Made by a program: the position numbers and the translations under genes | In this document: positions 26,000-34,429 of the stretch, piece after piece | Position numbering within the stretch: position 1 is the stretch's first letter | Layout: each line of letters begins with the position of its first letter | Notes under the pieces: model-generated | The model's input: only the letters and a program-made list of their open reading frames with translations | The model's database searches: none | What the model was told of the DNA's origin: nothing | Origin: Salinispora tropica CNB-440 | GTDB taxonomy: Bacteria > Actinomycetota > Actinomycetes > Mycobacteriales > Micromonosporaceae | DNA length: 64,000 bases | Assembly: GCF_000016425.1 (NCBI RefSeq) | Contig: NC_009380.1 | Location: forward strand, 5,088,144-5,152,143 | Direction of reading: 5' to 3'

Positions 26000-26617
26000 T
26001 CAGAGGTACTGACCGGTACCGTGCCCCTCGCCGCCCGCCGCCTGCCCCATCCCGGGCATGCCGGGCGCGATTCCGCCCGGCCCGCTGGGGAGTGCCTGCC
26101 GACCGGAGCGCATCTGCTCCAGCTGCACCCGGGCCGCCATCTGCTGGGCGACCAAGGCCGCCTGGATGCCGTGGAAGAGCCCTTCCAGCCAGCCAACAAG
26201 CTGCGCATGGGCGATCCGCAACTCGCTCTCGCTGGGCGCCTTCTCCTCGGTGAAGGGCAGGGCGAGGCGCTCCAACTCCTCCCGCAGCTCAACGGCGAGC
26301 CCCTCCTTGAGCTCGACGATGGACCGCTCATGGATCTCCCGCATCCGGTGCCGGCTGGCGTCGTCGAGCGGGGCGGCCTTGACCTCTTCCAACAGCTGCT
26401 TGATCATGCTGCCGATCCGCATCACCTTGGCAGGCTGCTCGACCAGTCGAGCCGGGTCCTCCTGGCTCTCGTCGGTCTGCACCGTGCCGACTGGACGGCC
26501 GTCCGGTCCCACCACCACCACGGTGCCGGTCCGAGCAGCATCGTCCTGGCCCTGCTCGTCAGCCTGGTCCTGCACGTCGTTCTGTCCTGCGGACTGCGCT
26601 TCGGTCATGGCACCCAT
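26000..26617 (-). CDS. bpa: Bacterial proteasome activator
   Basis: A 205-residue protein matching Bpa/PafE, the ATP-independent ring that docks on the 20S proteasome. The helical core contains VMRIGSMIKQLLEEVK and a REIHERSIVELKEGL segment, and the extreme C-terminus is GQYL, the docking motif that opens the proteasome gate. The N-terminal 40 residues are acidic and disordered. Proteasome genes are not in the window. Starts at 26617 or 26608 are both possible. The hydrolase gene diverges 80 bp away. Confidence 0.92.
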   Translation of the reverse strand: MGAMTEAQSAGQNDVQDQADEQGQDDAARTGTVVVVGPDGRPVGTVQTDESQEDPARLVEQPAKVMRIGSMIKQLLEEVKAAPLDDASRHRMREIHERSIVELKEGLAVELREELERLALPFTEEKAPSESELRIAHAQLVGWLEGLFHGIQAALVAQQMAARVQLEQMRSGRQALPSGPGGIAPGMPGMGQAAGGEGHGTGQYL

Positions 26618-26683
26618 CTTTCCCCAGCCGCCGGCCCCGATGCCCCCCGGGACCAACGACCAGCGCCGATCGGGGCCACCCGC

Positions 26684-26689
26684 TACCGT
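26684..26689 (+). promoter_or_regulatory. -10 element of leaderless gene at 26697
   Basis: TACCGT, 7 nt before ATG 26697. Confidence 0.6.
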
Positions 26690-26696
26690 CACGGGC

Positions 26697-27503
26697 ATGT
26701 CCAGCGACCCGCGTGCCGTGCTCACCCGTCCCGCGCCGGCCCCGGACGTCACCGTCGCCTACGGCCCCCATCTGGACCAGGTCGCGGATCTGCGCCGGCC
26801 AACCGGCGCCGGACCGGCCCAGCGACTGGTGATCGTCGTGCACGGCGGCTTCTGGCGGGCGGAGTACGACCGCCGGCACACCGCACCACTGGCGACCGCG
26901 CTGGCCCGGCTCGGCTACCCGGTGGCACAGATCGAGTACCGCCGGACCGGGCAGCCCGGCGGTGGCTGGCCGGGGACAATGGCCGACATCCTGACCGGGG
27001 TGTCCGAGCTGCCCCGGCTGACGGCCGAGGCGTTCCCCGGCGCGATGGCGGCCGGCCCGCCGATCCTCATCGGTCACTCGGCCGGTGGGCAGCTGGCACT
27101 CTACGCTGCCGCTACCCTGCCCGCCGTGGTCGGTGAGGTCCTCGCCCTGGCCCCGGTGGCGAACCTGGCCGAGGCCTACCGGCTGGACCTGGACACGGGT
27201 GCGGTGGCCGCACTGCTCGGCGGCGGCCCGACCGAGGTGCCGGACCGCTACACGGCCTGTGATCCGCGTTCGTTGCCGCCATCCAAATCACGGACAGTAG
27301 TTATGCACGGTGTCCTCGACCAGCAGGTGCCCATCACGATGAGCCGGGAGTTCGTCGCGGCCAGGCGCGCCACCGGCGGCAACGTCCACCTCCTCGAGCT
27401 CACCAATTGCGAGCATTTTGGCCTTATCGACCCAGAGTCAACGGCTTGGCCGGAGGTCGTCCTCGCGTTACGGTCCCTCACCGGGACTTCGCCGGTAAGT
27501 TGA
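26697..27503 (+). CDS. Alpha/beta hydrolase (BD-FAE/esterase-like)
   Basis: A 268-residue hydrolase. The oxyanion loop is VVHGGFWR (about 48-54) and the nucleophile Ser128 lies in GHSAGGQ. An Asp in HGVLDQQVP and a His near the C-terminus (NCEHFGL) complete the triad. The HGGFW signature resembles kynurenine-formamidase-like and lipase-type esterases. Substrate not known. Confidence 0.85.
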   Translation: MSSDPRAVLTRPAPAPDVTVAYGPHLDQVADLRRPTGAGPAQRLVIVVHGGFWRAEYDRRHTAPLATALARLGYPVAQIEYRRTGQPGGGWPGTMADILTGVSELPRLTAEAFPGAMAAGPPILIGHSAGGQLALYAAATLPAVVGEVLALAPVANLAEAYRLDLDTGAVAALLGGGPTEVPDRYTACDPRSLPPSKSRTVVMHGVLDQQVPITMSREFVAARRATGGNVHLLELTNCEHFGLIDPESTAWPEVVLALRSLTGTSPVS

Positions 27504-27575
27504 CGCAGCGTTGTCGAGCGGGTAGAACGCCGGATGGGCAGGGATGCGCCCGGCCAGACTCTGGAAAGGGAACCG

Positions 27576-28775
27576 GTGACACAGGTAAACCGCAGGCGCG
27601 CCCTACAGCTGTTGGCTGCGCTTGGCACGGCCGGACTCGTGGCGGGATGTGGCGACAGCAGTGAGTCCGAGACCGACGCTCCGCTGAGCCCAATCAAGAT
27701 CGGCATGCTCATACCGCAGACCGGTGACCTCACTGATGTCGGGACCGAGGTGGCCAACGGCTTCCAACTCTTCCTGGACCTCAACGAGGGGCAGCTCGGC
27801 GGGCACCCGACCTCGCTGGTCACCGTCGACGAGGGCAACGACGCGAAGTCCGGCCAGGCCGCGGTCGAAAAGCTGCTCAAGCAGGGCGTACTGGCCCTCA
27901 CCGGTGTCGTCAGCTCGGCCGTCATGCTCGGCATCCGGGACAAGGTGGAGCAGGCACAGGTGCCACTGGTCGGATCCAACGCCTCCCCCAGCAGTCTGCA
28001 GAGCGTCGTCTACATCTGGCGCACGTCGTACGTGCTGGACGAGGTCGGTCGGGCCCTCGGCCACTACCTGAAGGAGGCACTCGCGCCATCGGAGCGGCTG
28101 GCGATCATCATGCCGGAGTCCCCGGCCAGCCAGGACGTACTCCGGGGCTTCCAACAGGAATTCGGTAAGTCCGATCCCCGGATCGGAGATCCGGTTACCT
28201 GGACCGAGGAGATCTCCGGCACCCCGGGCAAGAGCGCCTACCGGCGAGACATCGCCACGGCTCTCAAGCGCGACCCGGACGGCGTCTTCTGCTTCTTCGC
28301 TGGAGCCGCCGCCGTGGAGTTCCTCAAGCAGCTCCGCGCGGAGGGGTACACCGGCCCCATCTATGCCCCAGGCTTCCTGACCGAGGGCAACGTCCTGGCA
28401 AGCTTCAAGGACGAGACGGATGTTCTCGGCATTCAGACCGCCCTGAACTACTCGCCTGACCTCAACAACGCGGCCAACCGGCTCTTCGCCTCGGCGTACC
28501 GCAAGAAGCACGGCACCTCGCCGACCGCGTACGCGACGGCGTCGTACGACGCGGCACACGTCCTCAACCAGGCGATCCGGCGTGCTGGCGAGTCACCCAC
28601 CCCACCGGCGGTGAACCTCGCGCTCGGCAAGATCGGCCGGGTTGACAGCCCCCGCGGCGTGTGGCAGTTCAACCAGCCGCGCACCCCGCAGCAGCGGTGG
28701 TACCTCCGGGAGGTCCAGCTCGACGGCCAGCTACTCTCCAACGTGCTTCTGACCGAGCTGGCCACGCTCGGCTGA
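27576..28775 (+). CDS. Branched-chain amino acid-type ABC substrate-binding lipoprotein
   Basis: A 399-residue periplasmic-binding protein of the LivJ type. The N-terminal RRRALQLLAALGTAGLVAGC contains a twin-arginine-like run and a lipobox with Cys25. The mature part starts IKIGMLIPQTGDL and has the two-lobed Peripla_BP_6 pattern. The GTG at 27576 follows GGAAAGGG by 5 nt. No permease or ATPase genes are adjacent, so it either feeds a transporter encoded elsewhere or acts as a receptor. It is convergent with the DDAH gene. Confidence 0.88.
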   Translation: MTQVNRRRALQLLAALGTAGLVAGCGDSSESETDAPLSPIKIGMLIPQTGDLTDVGTEVANGFQLFLDLNEGQLGGHPTSLVTVDEGNDAKSGQAAVEKLLKQGVLALTGVVSSAVMLGIRDKVEQAQVPLVGSNASPSSLQSVVYIWRTSYVLDEVGRALGHYLKEALAPSERLAIIMPESPASQDVLRGFQQEFGKSDPRIGDPVTWTEEISGTPGKSAYRRDIATALKRDPDGVFCFFAGAAAVEFLKQLRAEGYTGPIYAPGFLTEGNVLASFKDETDVLGIQTALNYSPDLNNAANRLFASAYRKKHGTSPTAYATASYDAAHVLNQAIRRAGESPTPPAVNLALGKIGRVDSPRGVWQFNQPRTPQQRWYLREVQLDGQLLSNVLLTELATLG

Positions 28776-28779
28776 GCGG

Positions 28780-28796
28780 GAGCGGCGCAGCCGCTC
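28780..28796. terminator. Hairpin between convergent genes
   Basis: GAGCGGC, 3-nt loop, GCCGCTC: perfect stem right after the binding-protein stop, touching the stop of the convergent DDAH gene. Confidence 0.6.
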
Positions 28797-29620
28797 TAGT
28801 GGCGCAGTTCGGCGATGCAGCACTTCACGCTTCCGCCGCCCTTTCGCAACTCCGCCAGCGCCACCGGCACCGGCTGGTAGCCGGCGGCTGCCAGCTTGTC
28901 TGCGAGGCCGGTCGCCTCGCTGTTCAGGACGACGTTGCGTCCGTCGCTGACCAGGTTCAGACCGAACGCGAGGGCGTCGACGTCATCGGCGACGACGGCC
29001 TCGGGAAAGAGCTGCGCCAGAACCTTCTGGCTGGCGGTGGAGAAGGCGCCCGGGTAGTAGGCGATGTTTCTGTCATCGATCGAGGCCAGCGCCACGTCCA
29101 GGTGGTAGAAGCGGGGATCGACCAACCGCACCGAAACCACGGGCCGTCCCAACGCCTCCTGCGCCTCGGCATGGGCGGCAGGCTCGGTCCGAAAGCCGTA
29201 GCCGGCCAGGACGAGACCACCGTGCGCCGCCGGCAGGTAGACGAAGTCACCCTCACCCTCGTTGGTCACGGTCGGGGCGATGAAGTGCCAACCGCGAGAC
29301 TGGTAGAAGGCGCGGTGGGCCGTGGCCTCGGCGCTCCGCTGCGCGTGCTTGAACCGCGCGCCGTAGACGGTGCCGTCGACGACGAACGCGCCGTTGGCCG
29401 CGTACACCATGTCGGGTAACCCCGGCTGGGGGGTGAGCAGGCGCACGTCGTGGCCGAGCCCGACCAGCGTCTCGCGCAGCCCGTCCCACTGCTTGACCGC
29501 CAACTCCGCGTCGACTGCGGCGGTGACATCCATCCACGGGTTGATGGCGTACTCAACCGCGAAGTGCTTCGGCGAGCACATGAGATATATCCGCTTTCGC
29601 GGCACTCGCTGCTGGTTCAC
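28796..29620 (-). CDS. Dimethylarginine dimethylaminohydrolase-family protein (DDAH)
   Basis: A 274-residue guanidino-group hydrolase. The fold is that of the amidinotransferase superfamily: PDMVYAANGA, the acidic GEGDFV, the histidine in FYHLDVALA, and the nucleophilic cysteine in the C-terminal GGGSVKCC. It may cleave methylarginine to citrulline, or act on arginine. The GTG at 29620 is chosen because TACCTT lies 7 nt upstream; a TTG at 29629 is the longer alternative. The divergent gene encodes an Lrp-type regulator, its likely controller. Confidence 0.87.
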   Translation of the reverse strand: MNQQRVPRKRIYLMCSPKHFAVEYAINPWMDVTAAVDAELAVKQWDGLRETLVGLGHDVRLLTPQPGLPDMVYAANGAFVVDGTVYGARFKHAQRSAEATAHRAFYQSRGWHFIAPTVTNEGEGDFVYLPAAHGGLVLAGYGFRTEPAAHAEAQEALGRPVVSVRLVDPRFYHLDVALASIDDRNIAYYPGAFSTASQKVLAQLFPEAVVADDVDALAFGLNLVSDGRNVVLNSEATGLADKLAAAGYQPVPVALAELRKGGGSVKCCIAELRH

Positions 29621-29627
29621 GATTACC

Positions 29628-29633
29628 AAGGTA
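29628..29633 (-). promoter_or_regulatory. -10 element of leaderless DDAH gene
   Basis: TACCTT on the minus strand, 7 nt before GTG 29620. The Lrp-family gene diverges from the same 67-bp region, so one operator could control both. Confidence 0.6.
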
Positions 29634-29687
29634 GGTTTCGTCGAACAGCGATAACAGCCACGAATCTTGCTTCCTGGAGGCAGAACA

Positions 29688-30146
29688 TTGCAGATAGATG
29701 CAGTGGATCAGCGAATCATTGCGCTGCTCGTCGCCGACGCCCGTGCGTCCTACGCCGACATCGGACAGCGGGTTTCCCTGTCCGCCCCGGCAGTGAAACG
29801 GCGGGTTGATCGGCTTCGCGCGACCGGAGTCATCCGCGGATTCACCGCCGTCGTTGACCCGGCCGCGGTCGGCTGGACCACGGAGGCGTTCGTCGAGCTG
29901 TTCTGCGCCGGCCGGACCACGCCACCGCAGATCGGTGTCGCGGCCCGCCGGCACCCCGAAGTCGTTGGGGCGTACACCGTCTCGGGTGAGGCGGACGCCC
30001 TCGTTCACCTCCGCGCCGCCGACATCGCCCACCTCGAGGCCGCGCTGGAACGACTGCGGGCCGAGTCCTTCGTGACCTCCACCCGCAGCACCATCGTGCT
30101 CTCCCGGCTCGTCGAGTCCCCCGGCGTCGGCCCATCCCCCGACTGA
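29688..30146 (+). CDS. Lrp/AsnC-family transcriptional regulator
   Basis: A 152-residue regulator with an N-terminal helix-turn-helix (DQRIIALLVADARASYADIG, then LSAPAVKRRVDRL) and a C-terminal RAM effector domain. A TTG at 29688 follows CTGGAGG (29674-29680) by 7 nt and starts the protein just before the helix-turn-helix. It probably senses an amino acid such as arginine or ornithine and controls the divergent DDAH gene; that is inferred from position. Confidence 0.88.
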   Translation: MQIDAVDQRIIALLVADARASYADIGQRVSLSAPAVKRRVDRLRATGVIRGFTAVVDPAAVGWTTEAFVELFCAGRTTPPQIGVAARRHPEVVGAYTVSGEADALVHLRAADIAHLEAALERLRAESFVTSTRSTIVLSRLVESPGVGPSPD

Positions 30147-30196
30147 CCAACGGCACTGCTGGCCGCAACCGTCCCGGGGCCCGCCGCCGCCTCCTT

Positions 30197-30236
30197 GGCG
30201 GCGAGCTTCGCCGCCGAGCGGGGGCCGGCAGGCCCC
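30197..30236. terminator. Two consecutive GC hairpins after the Lrp gene
   Basis: GGCGGCG/CGCCGCC (30197-30215, loop 5) is followed by GGGGCC/GGCCCC (30221-30236, loop 4). They lie 50 bp after the regulator stop and 38 bp before the next ATG, so they could end the first transcript or structure the leader of the second. Confidence 0.5.
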
Positions 30237-30274
30237 ACGGGAACCGCGGGCCGGCCAGAGCCGTCGGAGGAGGC

Positions 30275-32173
30275 ATGACAGTACGCCGTCCTACCGTTGT
30301 CGCGGGCACGCTGCTCGCGCTCCTCCTGCTCGCGGGTAGCGCCACGGCTACGCGCACGTCGGCACCGAGTATGACGCCGAGCGGACCCGGGTCACCGCTA
30401 CAACTGGTCTCCTTCGACTCCTGCGCCGACGCGCTGGCCGAACTGCGCGCCACCACCGCGGCCGCCGTCCGCCCATGGGGGCTCCCCACCGGCGGGCCCA
30501 TGCTCCAACACCGGACCGCAGTGGACTCTCCGGCCGCCACCGCCGACCTCGCCGATTCGATGTCGGCCGAGCAACACTCGGTCACCAACAGCTACCAGCC
30601 CGGCGTCGACGAGCCGGACCTGGTCAAGACCGACGGACGACGGATCATCACCATCAACCAGGGCGTGCTCCGCGTCGTCGACCCCGCCACCAACCGGTTC
30701 ACCGGGCGGTTGAACATCAGCGGTCCCTCCCACTGGGGCCAGTACGACCTGCTCCTGCACGGCGACCACGCCCTGGTCCTCACCGATGCGGCACCGATGG
30801 TCCGCCCAGCGAGCGACGTCGCTCGCGAAGAAACCGCCAGCGAGCCGGCCAGAACGAGCTTCCGCCCCGAGCCCGTCACGGCCCGGCTCCTGCTGGTTGA
30901 CCTGAGTGGCCCGCCCCAGGTGATCAGCACCTACGAAATCAACGGTCGCACCCTGGACGCCCGACAGACCGGGAGCACGGTCCGGGTGGTGGTCCAGTCC
31001 TACCCCCGGGTGACCTTCCCGGAGCTGCCCGCGACGGCCGACGAGGCGGCCCGTCAGGAGGCGAACCGGGCCACGGTGGCCGCCGCGGGCATCGAGGCGT
31101 GGCTGCCGGCCTACGAGTGGACGGCCGGAGCGGAGCACGGGAGCGATCGAGTTGCCTGCGACCGACTCAGCCGCCCGCACACCGGCACCGGCTCCGCCAT
31201 GCTGACCGTGCTCAGCTTCGACCTCACCGCCGACCGGCTCACCGACGGCGACCCGGTCAGCGTGGCCGCCGACGCGGACACCGTCTACAGCACCGGCGAC
31301 AGCCTCTACCTGGCGAGCTGGCGGCAGCTGGAGGAACCGCCCACACCGGGCCGCTGGCCCGATCAGATCGGCACGTCGGTCACCGACATCTACCAGTTCG
31401 ACACCACCGCCACCGGCCGCCCCCGATACGTCGCCGCCGGCACCGTGCCCGGCCGGCTCATCAACCAGTACGCCCTGTCGCAGTGGCAGGGCCACCTACG
31501 GGTGGCTACCACCACCGTAGGCCGGGACGAGCGCGGTTCGGAGTCTGGCGTCCACGTGCTGCGTCGACAGGGCGCGGTGCTGGCCCTGACCGGGGCGGTC
31601 ACCGGCCTGGGCCCGGGGGAGCAGATCTATTCGGTGCGCTACCTCGGCGACACCGCGTACGTGGTGACGTTCCGGCGGACCGACCCGCTCTACGCGCTCG
31701 ACCTGAGCGACCACGCCGCCCCCCGGGTCACCGGGGAGCTGAAGATCACCGGCTATTCGGCGTACCTGCACCCGGTCGCGGAGGGTCGGCTGCTCGGCAT
31801 CGGGCAGGAGGCCGACCTCGACGGACGCATACAGGGTCTCCAGGTCTCGCTCTTCGACGTCCGGGACCCGGCCCAACCGCTCCGGCTGGACCGCTGGCAC
31901 CGCCCGCACGCCTGGTCCGCCGCCGAGCACGACCCGCATGCCTTCCAGTACGACGCATCCACCGGGCTACTCGCTGTCCCGGTCAACGCCGGGCTGCGCC
32001 TGTTGCGGGTCTCCGGGGACACCCTCACCGACCAGGGCGAGGTGACCCACCCGGATGCGGGGATCAGCCGTTCGCTACTCGTCGGCGACACCCTCTGGAC
32101 GGTGTCGGACGCGGGCCTGCGGGCCACCGACCCGACGACCGGGCAGAGCCTGGCCTGGCTACCGAACAGCTAG
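30275..32173 (+). CDS. Secreted beta-propeller domain protein
   Basis: A 632-residue protein with an N-terminal signal peptide (VVAGTLLALLLLAGSATA, about 9-26) and the PF09826-type propeller core: SVTNSYQPGVDEPDLVKTDG, DGRRIITINQG, RVVDPATN and repeated strand blocks. These proteins are found outside the membrane in archaea and actinobacteria; no enzymatic residue set is known. The ATG follows GGAGGAGG. Confidence 0.87.
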   Translation: MTVRRPTVVAGTLLALLLLAGSATATRTSAPSMTPSGPGSPLQLVSFDSCADALAELRATTAAAVRPWGLPTGGPMLQHRTAVDSPAATADLADSMSAEQHSVTNSYQPGVDEPDLVKTDGRRIITINQGVLRVVDPATNRFTGRLNISGPSHWGQYDLLLHGDHALVLTDAAPMVRPASDVAREETASEPARTSFRPEPVTARLLLVDLSGPPQVISTYEINGRTLDARQTGSTVRVVVQSYPRVTFPELPATADEAARQEANRATVAAAGIEAWLPAYEWTAGAEHGSDRVACDRLSRPHTGTGSAMLTVLSFDLTADRLTDGDPVSVAADADTVYSTGDSLYLASWRQLEEPPTPGRWPDQIGTSVTDIYQFDTTATGRPRYVAAGTVPGRLINQYALSQWQGHLRVATTTVGRDERGSESGVHVLRRQGAVLALTGAVTGLGPGEQIYSVRYLGDTAYVVTFRRTDPLYALDLSDHAAPRVTGELKITGYSAYLHPVAEGRLLGIGQEADLDGRIQGLQVSLFDVRDPAQPLRLDRWHRPHAWSAAEHDPHAFQYDASTGLLAVPVNAGLRLLRVSGDTLTDQGEVTHPDAGISRSLLVGDTLWTVSDAGLRATDPTTGQSLAWLPNS

Positions 32174-32467
32174 TCAGCTCTGCCCCGGTGGGTGGGCCCG
32201 GTCATTCGGGGTTCCGGGCTCACCCACCGCGCCCAGCTCGACCGGCCAATCGGCGACCAGCTGGTGGATCCGGGCTGCGGCAGCGGCCGGCTCCGCGCCC
32301 CCGCCGACCGCGACGCCCACCAGGTAGGCGGCGACCGGGGCGCCGGGGCGCAACACCTGATGCGCCACCTCCCGAGTCAGGTCGAGCACCGCTGGCACCG
32401 GCACCCGAGCAGGGTCGAGGCCAAGCTCGGTGCAGACCGCTGTCACCCAGTCGTCCATCGTCGTCAT
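32174..32467 (-). CDS. DUF6457 protein
   Basis: A 97-residue helical protein with MDDWVTAVCTELGLD at the start and LDLTREVAHQVLRPGAPVAAYLVGVA in the middle, the DUF6457 pattern. It overlaps the mobA-like gene by 4 nt and is translated from the same message, which links it to molybdenum cofactor work by context. The ATG at 32467 follows AGAGGAG. Function unknown. Confidence 0.8.
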   Translation of the reverse strand: MTTMDDWVTAVCTELGLDPARVPVPAVLDLTREVAHQVLRPGAPVAAYLVGVAVGGGAEPAAAAARIHQLVADWPVELGAVGEPGTPNDRAHPPGQS

Positions 32468-33090
32468 CGCACCCACTCCTCTGCCCGGCGTAGATCTTCG
32501 TCAGTGTCACAGTCGAACCAGGGCGGGGGGCCATCCCCACGCCACGGCACCTCGCGTACGGCCAACCCCGGTAGAAGGGCCCGCAGTGACGCCCCGGCCA
32601 GGGGGCGCTGGGTGGCAAGTCGGGTGAACGCGGCCCGCAGCGGAGCGACCCGCCACACCCCGCACAGCGGCTGCCGCCGCCCGGCGTCGTCGACGAAACA
32701 CACCCCGTCAATCCCACCGGGGCCCGCCGCCGGTTGGTCCCCGCCCCGCTCGCCGTCGAGGTGGCCCAGCAGTTCCCGAACCGCTTCCCGGGTAAGCAGC
32801 GGCAGGTCGGCGGCGAGGAGAGCGAGAAGGTCCACATCGGCGGGCAGCCGGGCCAGCCCGGCCGCGGCAGCGGCGACCGGCCCCCCGCCCGGCGGCGACT
32901 CCCGGGTAATCAGCACACCGGTCGGCGCTCCAACCCCCGGGCCCACCAGGATTCGCGGTGCGGCGTCGGTGACCGCGGCCAGCACCCGGTCCCGCATCGG
33001 GCGGCCACCGACCGGACGGGCTGGCTTGTCCACACCGTCCATCCGTCGGGCCGCACCTCCGGCCAGCACCACCGCCGCGTACCTGCGCAC
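32464..33090 (-). CDS. mobA: Molybdenum cofactor guanylyltransferase-like protein
   Basis: A 208-residue nucleotidyltransferase. The N-terminal YAAVVLAGGAARRMDGVDKP is the LAGG-x4-RM-x3-K nucleotide-binding motif of MobA, and LLALLAADLPLLT supplies the metal-binding Asp. It likely attaches GMP to molybdopterin; a related CMP or sugar nucleotidyltransferase role is less likely. GTG 33090 has TACCGT 6 nt upstream. The partner gene DUF6457 overlaps the stop. Confidence 0.82.
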   Translation of the reverse strand: MRRYAAVVLAGGAARRMDGVDKPARPVGGRPMRDRVLAAVTDAAPRILVGPGVGAPTGVLITRESPPGGGPVAAAAAGLARLPADVDLLALLAADLPLLTREAVRELLGHLDGERGGDQPAAGPGGIDGVCFVDDAGRRQPLCGVWRVAPLRAAFTRLATQRPLAGASLRALLPGLAVREVPWRGDGPPPWFDCDTDEDLRRAEEWVR

Positions 33091-33096
33091 TCGGCT

Positions 33097-33102
33097 ACGG
33101 TA
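33097..33102 (-). promoter_or_regulatory. -10 element of leaderless mobA
   Basis: TACCGT on the minus strand, 6 nt before GTG 33090. Confidence 0.6.
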
Positions 33103-33178
33103 CCGGCCGAGCCGGCGTGGCCCTCGCGCCCACCTGCGCGAACAGCGGCCCGCCGAGGGCCGGGACCCCGCCGGCCGG

Positions 33179-34282
33179 TCAGCGGGCACCCCGCCGGCCC
33201 CGCCGGGGGCGGGGACGAACCACGCCGGGCAGCGCGACGGCCGGCCACCGGGCCAGACGCGTCGGGGGCACACCACGCCGAAGCAGGTCGTCCACCACCA
33301 GCGCGAGTGAATAGTCGGGATGCGGGGCGAGCACCCGTTCCAACGCCACCGCCGCCAGCGCCCCCTCCCCAGCCCGCCATGCCGCGAAGGCCAGCAGCGA
33401 ACCGGGGGCGGCGATGAGCTCCGGCTCGGCCCGGCGGAGCACGTCGGCCCAGAGCGCGATGTCGGCGTCCCGCCCGTCGGTGCGCTCCCAGGCGAGATCC
33501 CGCACCGTCAGGTCGGTCAGCAGCCAGGTCAGCCAGGCCACTTCGTCATCGTCGAGCCGTTCGCCCCGTTGGTGCCGACGCTGAGCGGCCCGGATCGCGG
33601 TGCTCCCCGCCGCCCGCACCGACCGCCCGCCCGACCGGTTGGCCCCGGGCACCCGGATCACCAGGTCGGCGAAGCGCCGCCCCGCCCGCTGCGCAGCCCG
33701 CCGCAGCCGAGCTCGCTCGTCGCCCTCGACCGACGCCACCTGGGCCACGAGAGCCGCCCGATCGGGCAGAGCGACCTGACCGGCGAGGACCGCGGCGGCG
33801 GCCACCTGGCTCGTGCCCGAGTCGTACGCGGTGCCGTCGGGCGGACAGCACTCCGGCTCCTGGCAGAGGTACGACCAGTAGCGGCCACCGGTGACTCGGA
33901 GCGCGTCGAGCACCCCGATCCCGACCTCGGCGAGGGCCTGCCGAACGGCGTCAACCGCGTGGGTGACCCGGGACGCGGGCCCGTATCCGAGCACCGTCGC
34001 GCGGTCGGTGGGCTGCTGGGCAACCACGGCCGCCAGGTGTCGGGCCACCTCGGCAGGCCCGCCCGCAGCGGGTGCACCGTCCACTGCCCCGGCGGATCTG
34101 TCCGCAGCGACGGGCCCGGTCAGGTCCGCGAGGTCTGCCCGCGCGGCGAAGGTGACCCGTGGGCCGCGCATCGCCACCACGACCACGCTCTCCGCCGGAT
34201 GGAACCCGAGCAGATAGGGCACGGCGGCGATCAGGTCTGCGCGGGAGCGAACGGAGAACCGGGGGAGCTCGGTCGAGGCCAT
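33179..34282 (-). CDS. DUF4192 domain protein
   Basis: A 367-residue actinobacterial protein. The DUF4192 start, VRSRADLIAAVPYLLGFHPAESVVVVAM, is clear, followed by a Cys-rich spot (CQEPECCPPDG) and a long helical C-terminal half ending in an Arg-rich tail. Its function is unknown. The ATG at 34282 is chosen; the frame stays open upstream and a GTG about 33 nt earlier is possible. Confidence 0.85.
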   Translation of the reverse strand: MASTELPRFSVRSRADLIAAVPYLLGFHPAESVVVVAMRGPRVTFAARADLADLTGPVAADRSAGAVDGAPAAGGPAEVARHLAAVVAQQPTDRATVLGYGPASRVTHAVDAVRQALAEVGIGVLDALRVTGGRYWSYLCQEPECCPPDGTAYDSGTSQVAAAAVLAGQVALPDRAALVAQVASVEGDERARLRRAAQRAGRRFADLVIRVPGANRSGGRSVRAAGSTAIRAAQRRHQRGERLDDDEVAWLTWLLTDLTVRDLAWERTDGRDADIALWADVLRRAEPELIAAPGSLLAFAAWRAGEGALAAVALERVLAPHPDYSLALVVDDLLRRGVPPTRLARWPAVALPGVVRPRPRRGRRGAR

Positions 34283-34322
34283 TTCGGCAGCCTGCGCTCC
34301 GCTTGTGACCACCGTCCACCCC

Positions 34323-34331
34323 TGTGGACAA
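34323..34331. promoter_or_regulatory. DnaA-box-like sequence
   Basis: TGTGGACAA, exact complement of the actinobacterial DnaA box TTGTCCACA, in the divergent gap between the DUF4192 and kinase genes. A weaker CCACA lies 14 bp on. A single box could be a DnaA titration or regulatory site, or chance. Confidence 0.4.
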
Positions 34332-34416
34332 CCTTCGGTCCATCCACAGCTACGGTGCGTAGCTACGCTGGTTCGGCAACTTCTCGGCCTCCGCCACCCT
34401 CGGCCGGCCCACCCAC

Positions 34417-34422
34417 TACCGT
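34417..34422 (+). promoter_or_regulatory. -10 element of leaderless gene at 34430
   Basis: TACCGT, 7 nt before ATG 34430. Confidence 0.6.
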
Positions 34423-34429
34423 CCGACGC

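Noticed and set aside
33320..34429. Upstream extension of the fructosamine kinase frame
   Set aside because: The extension is antisense to the DUF4192 gene; the kinase family starts near ATG 34430, which also has a -10 element.
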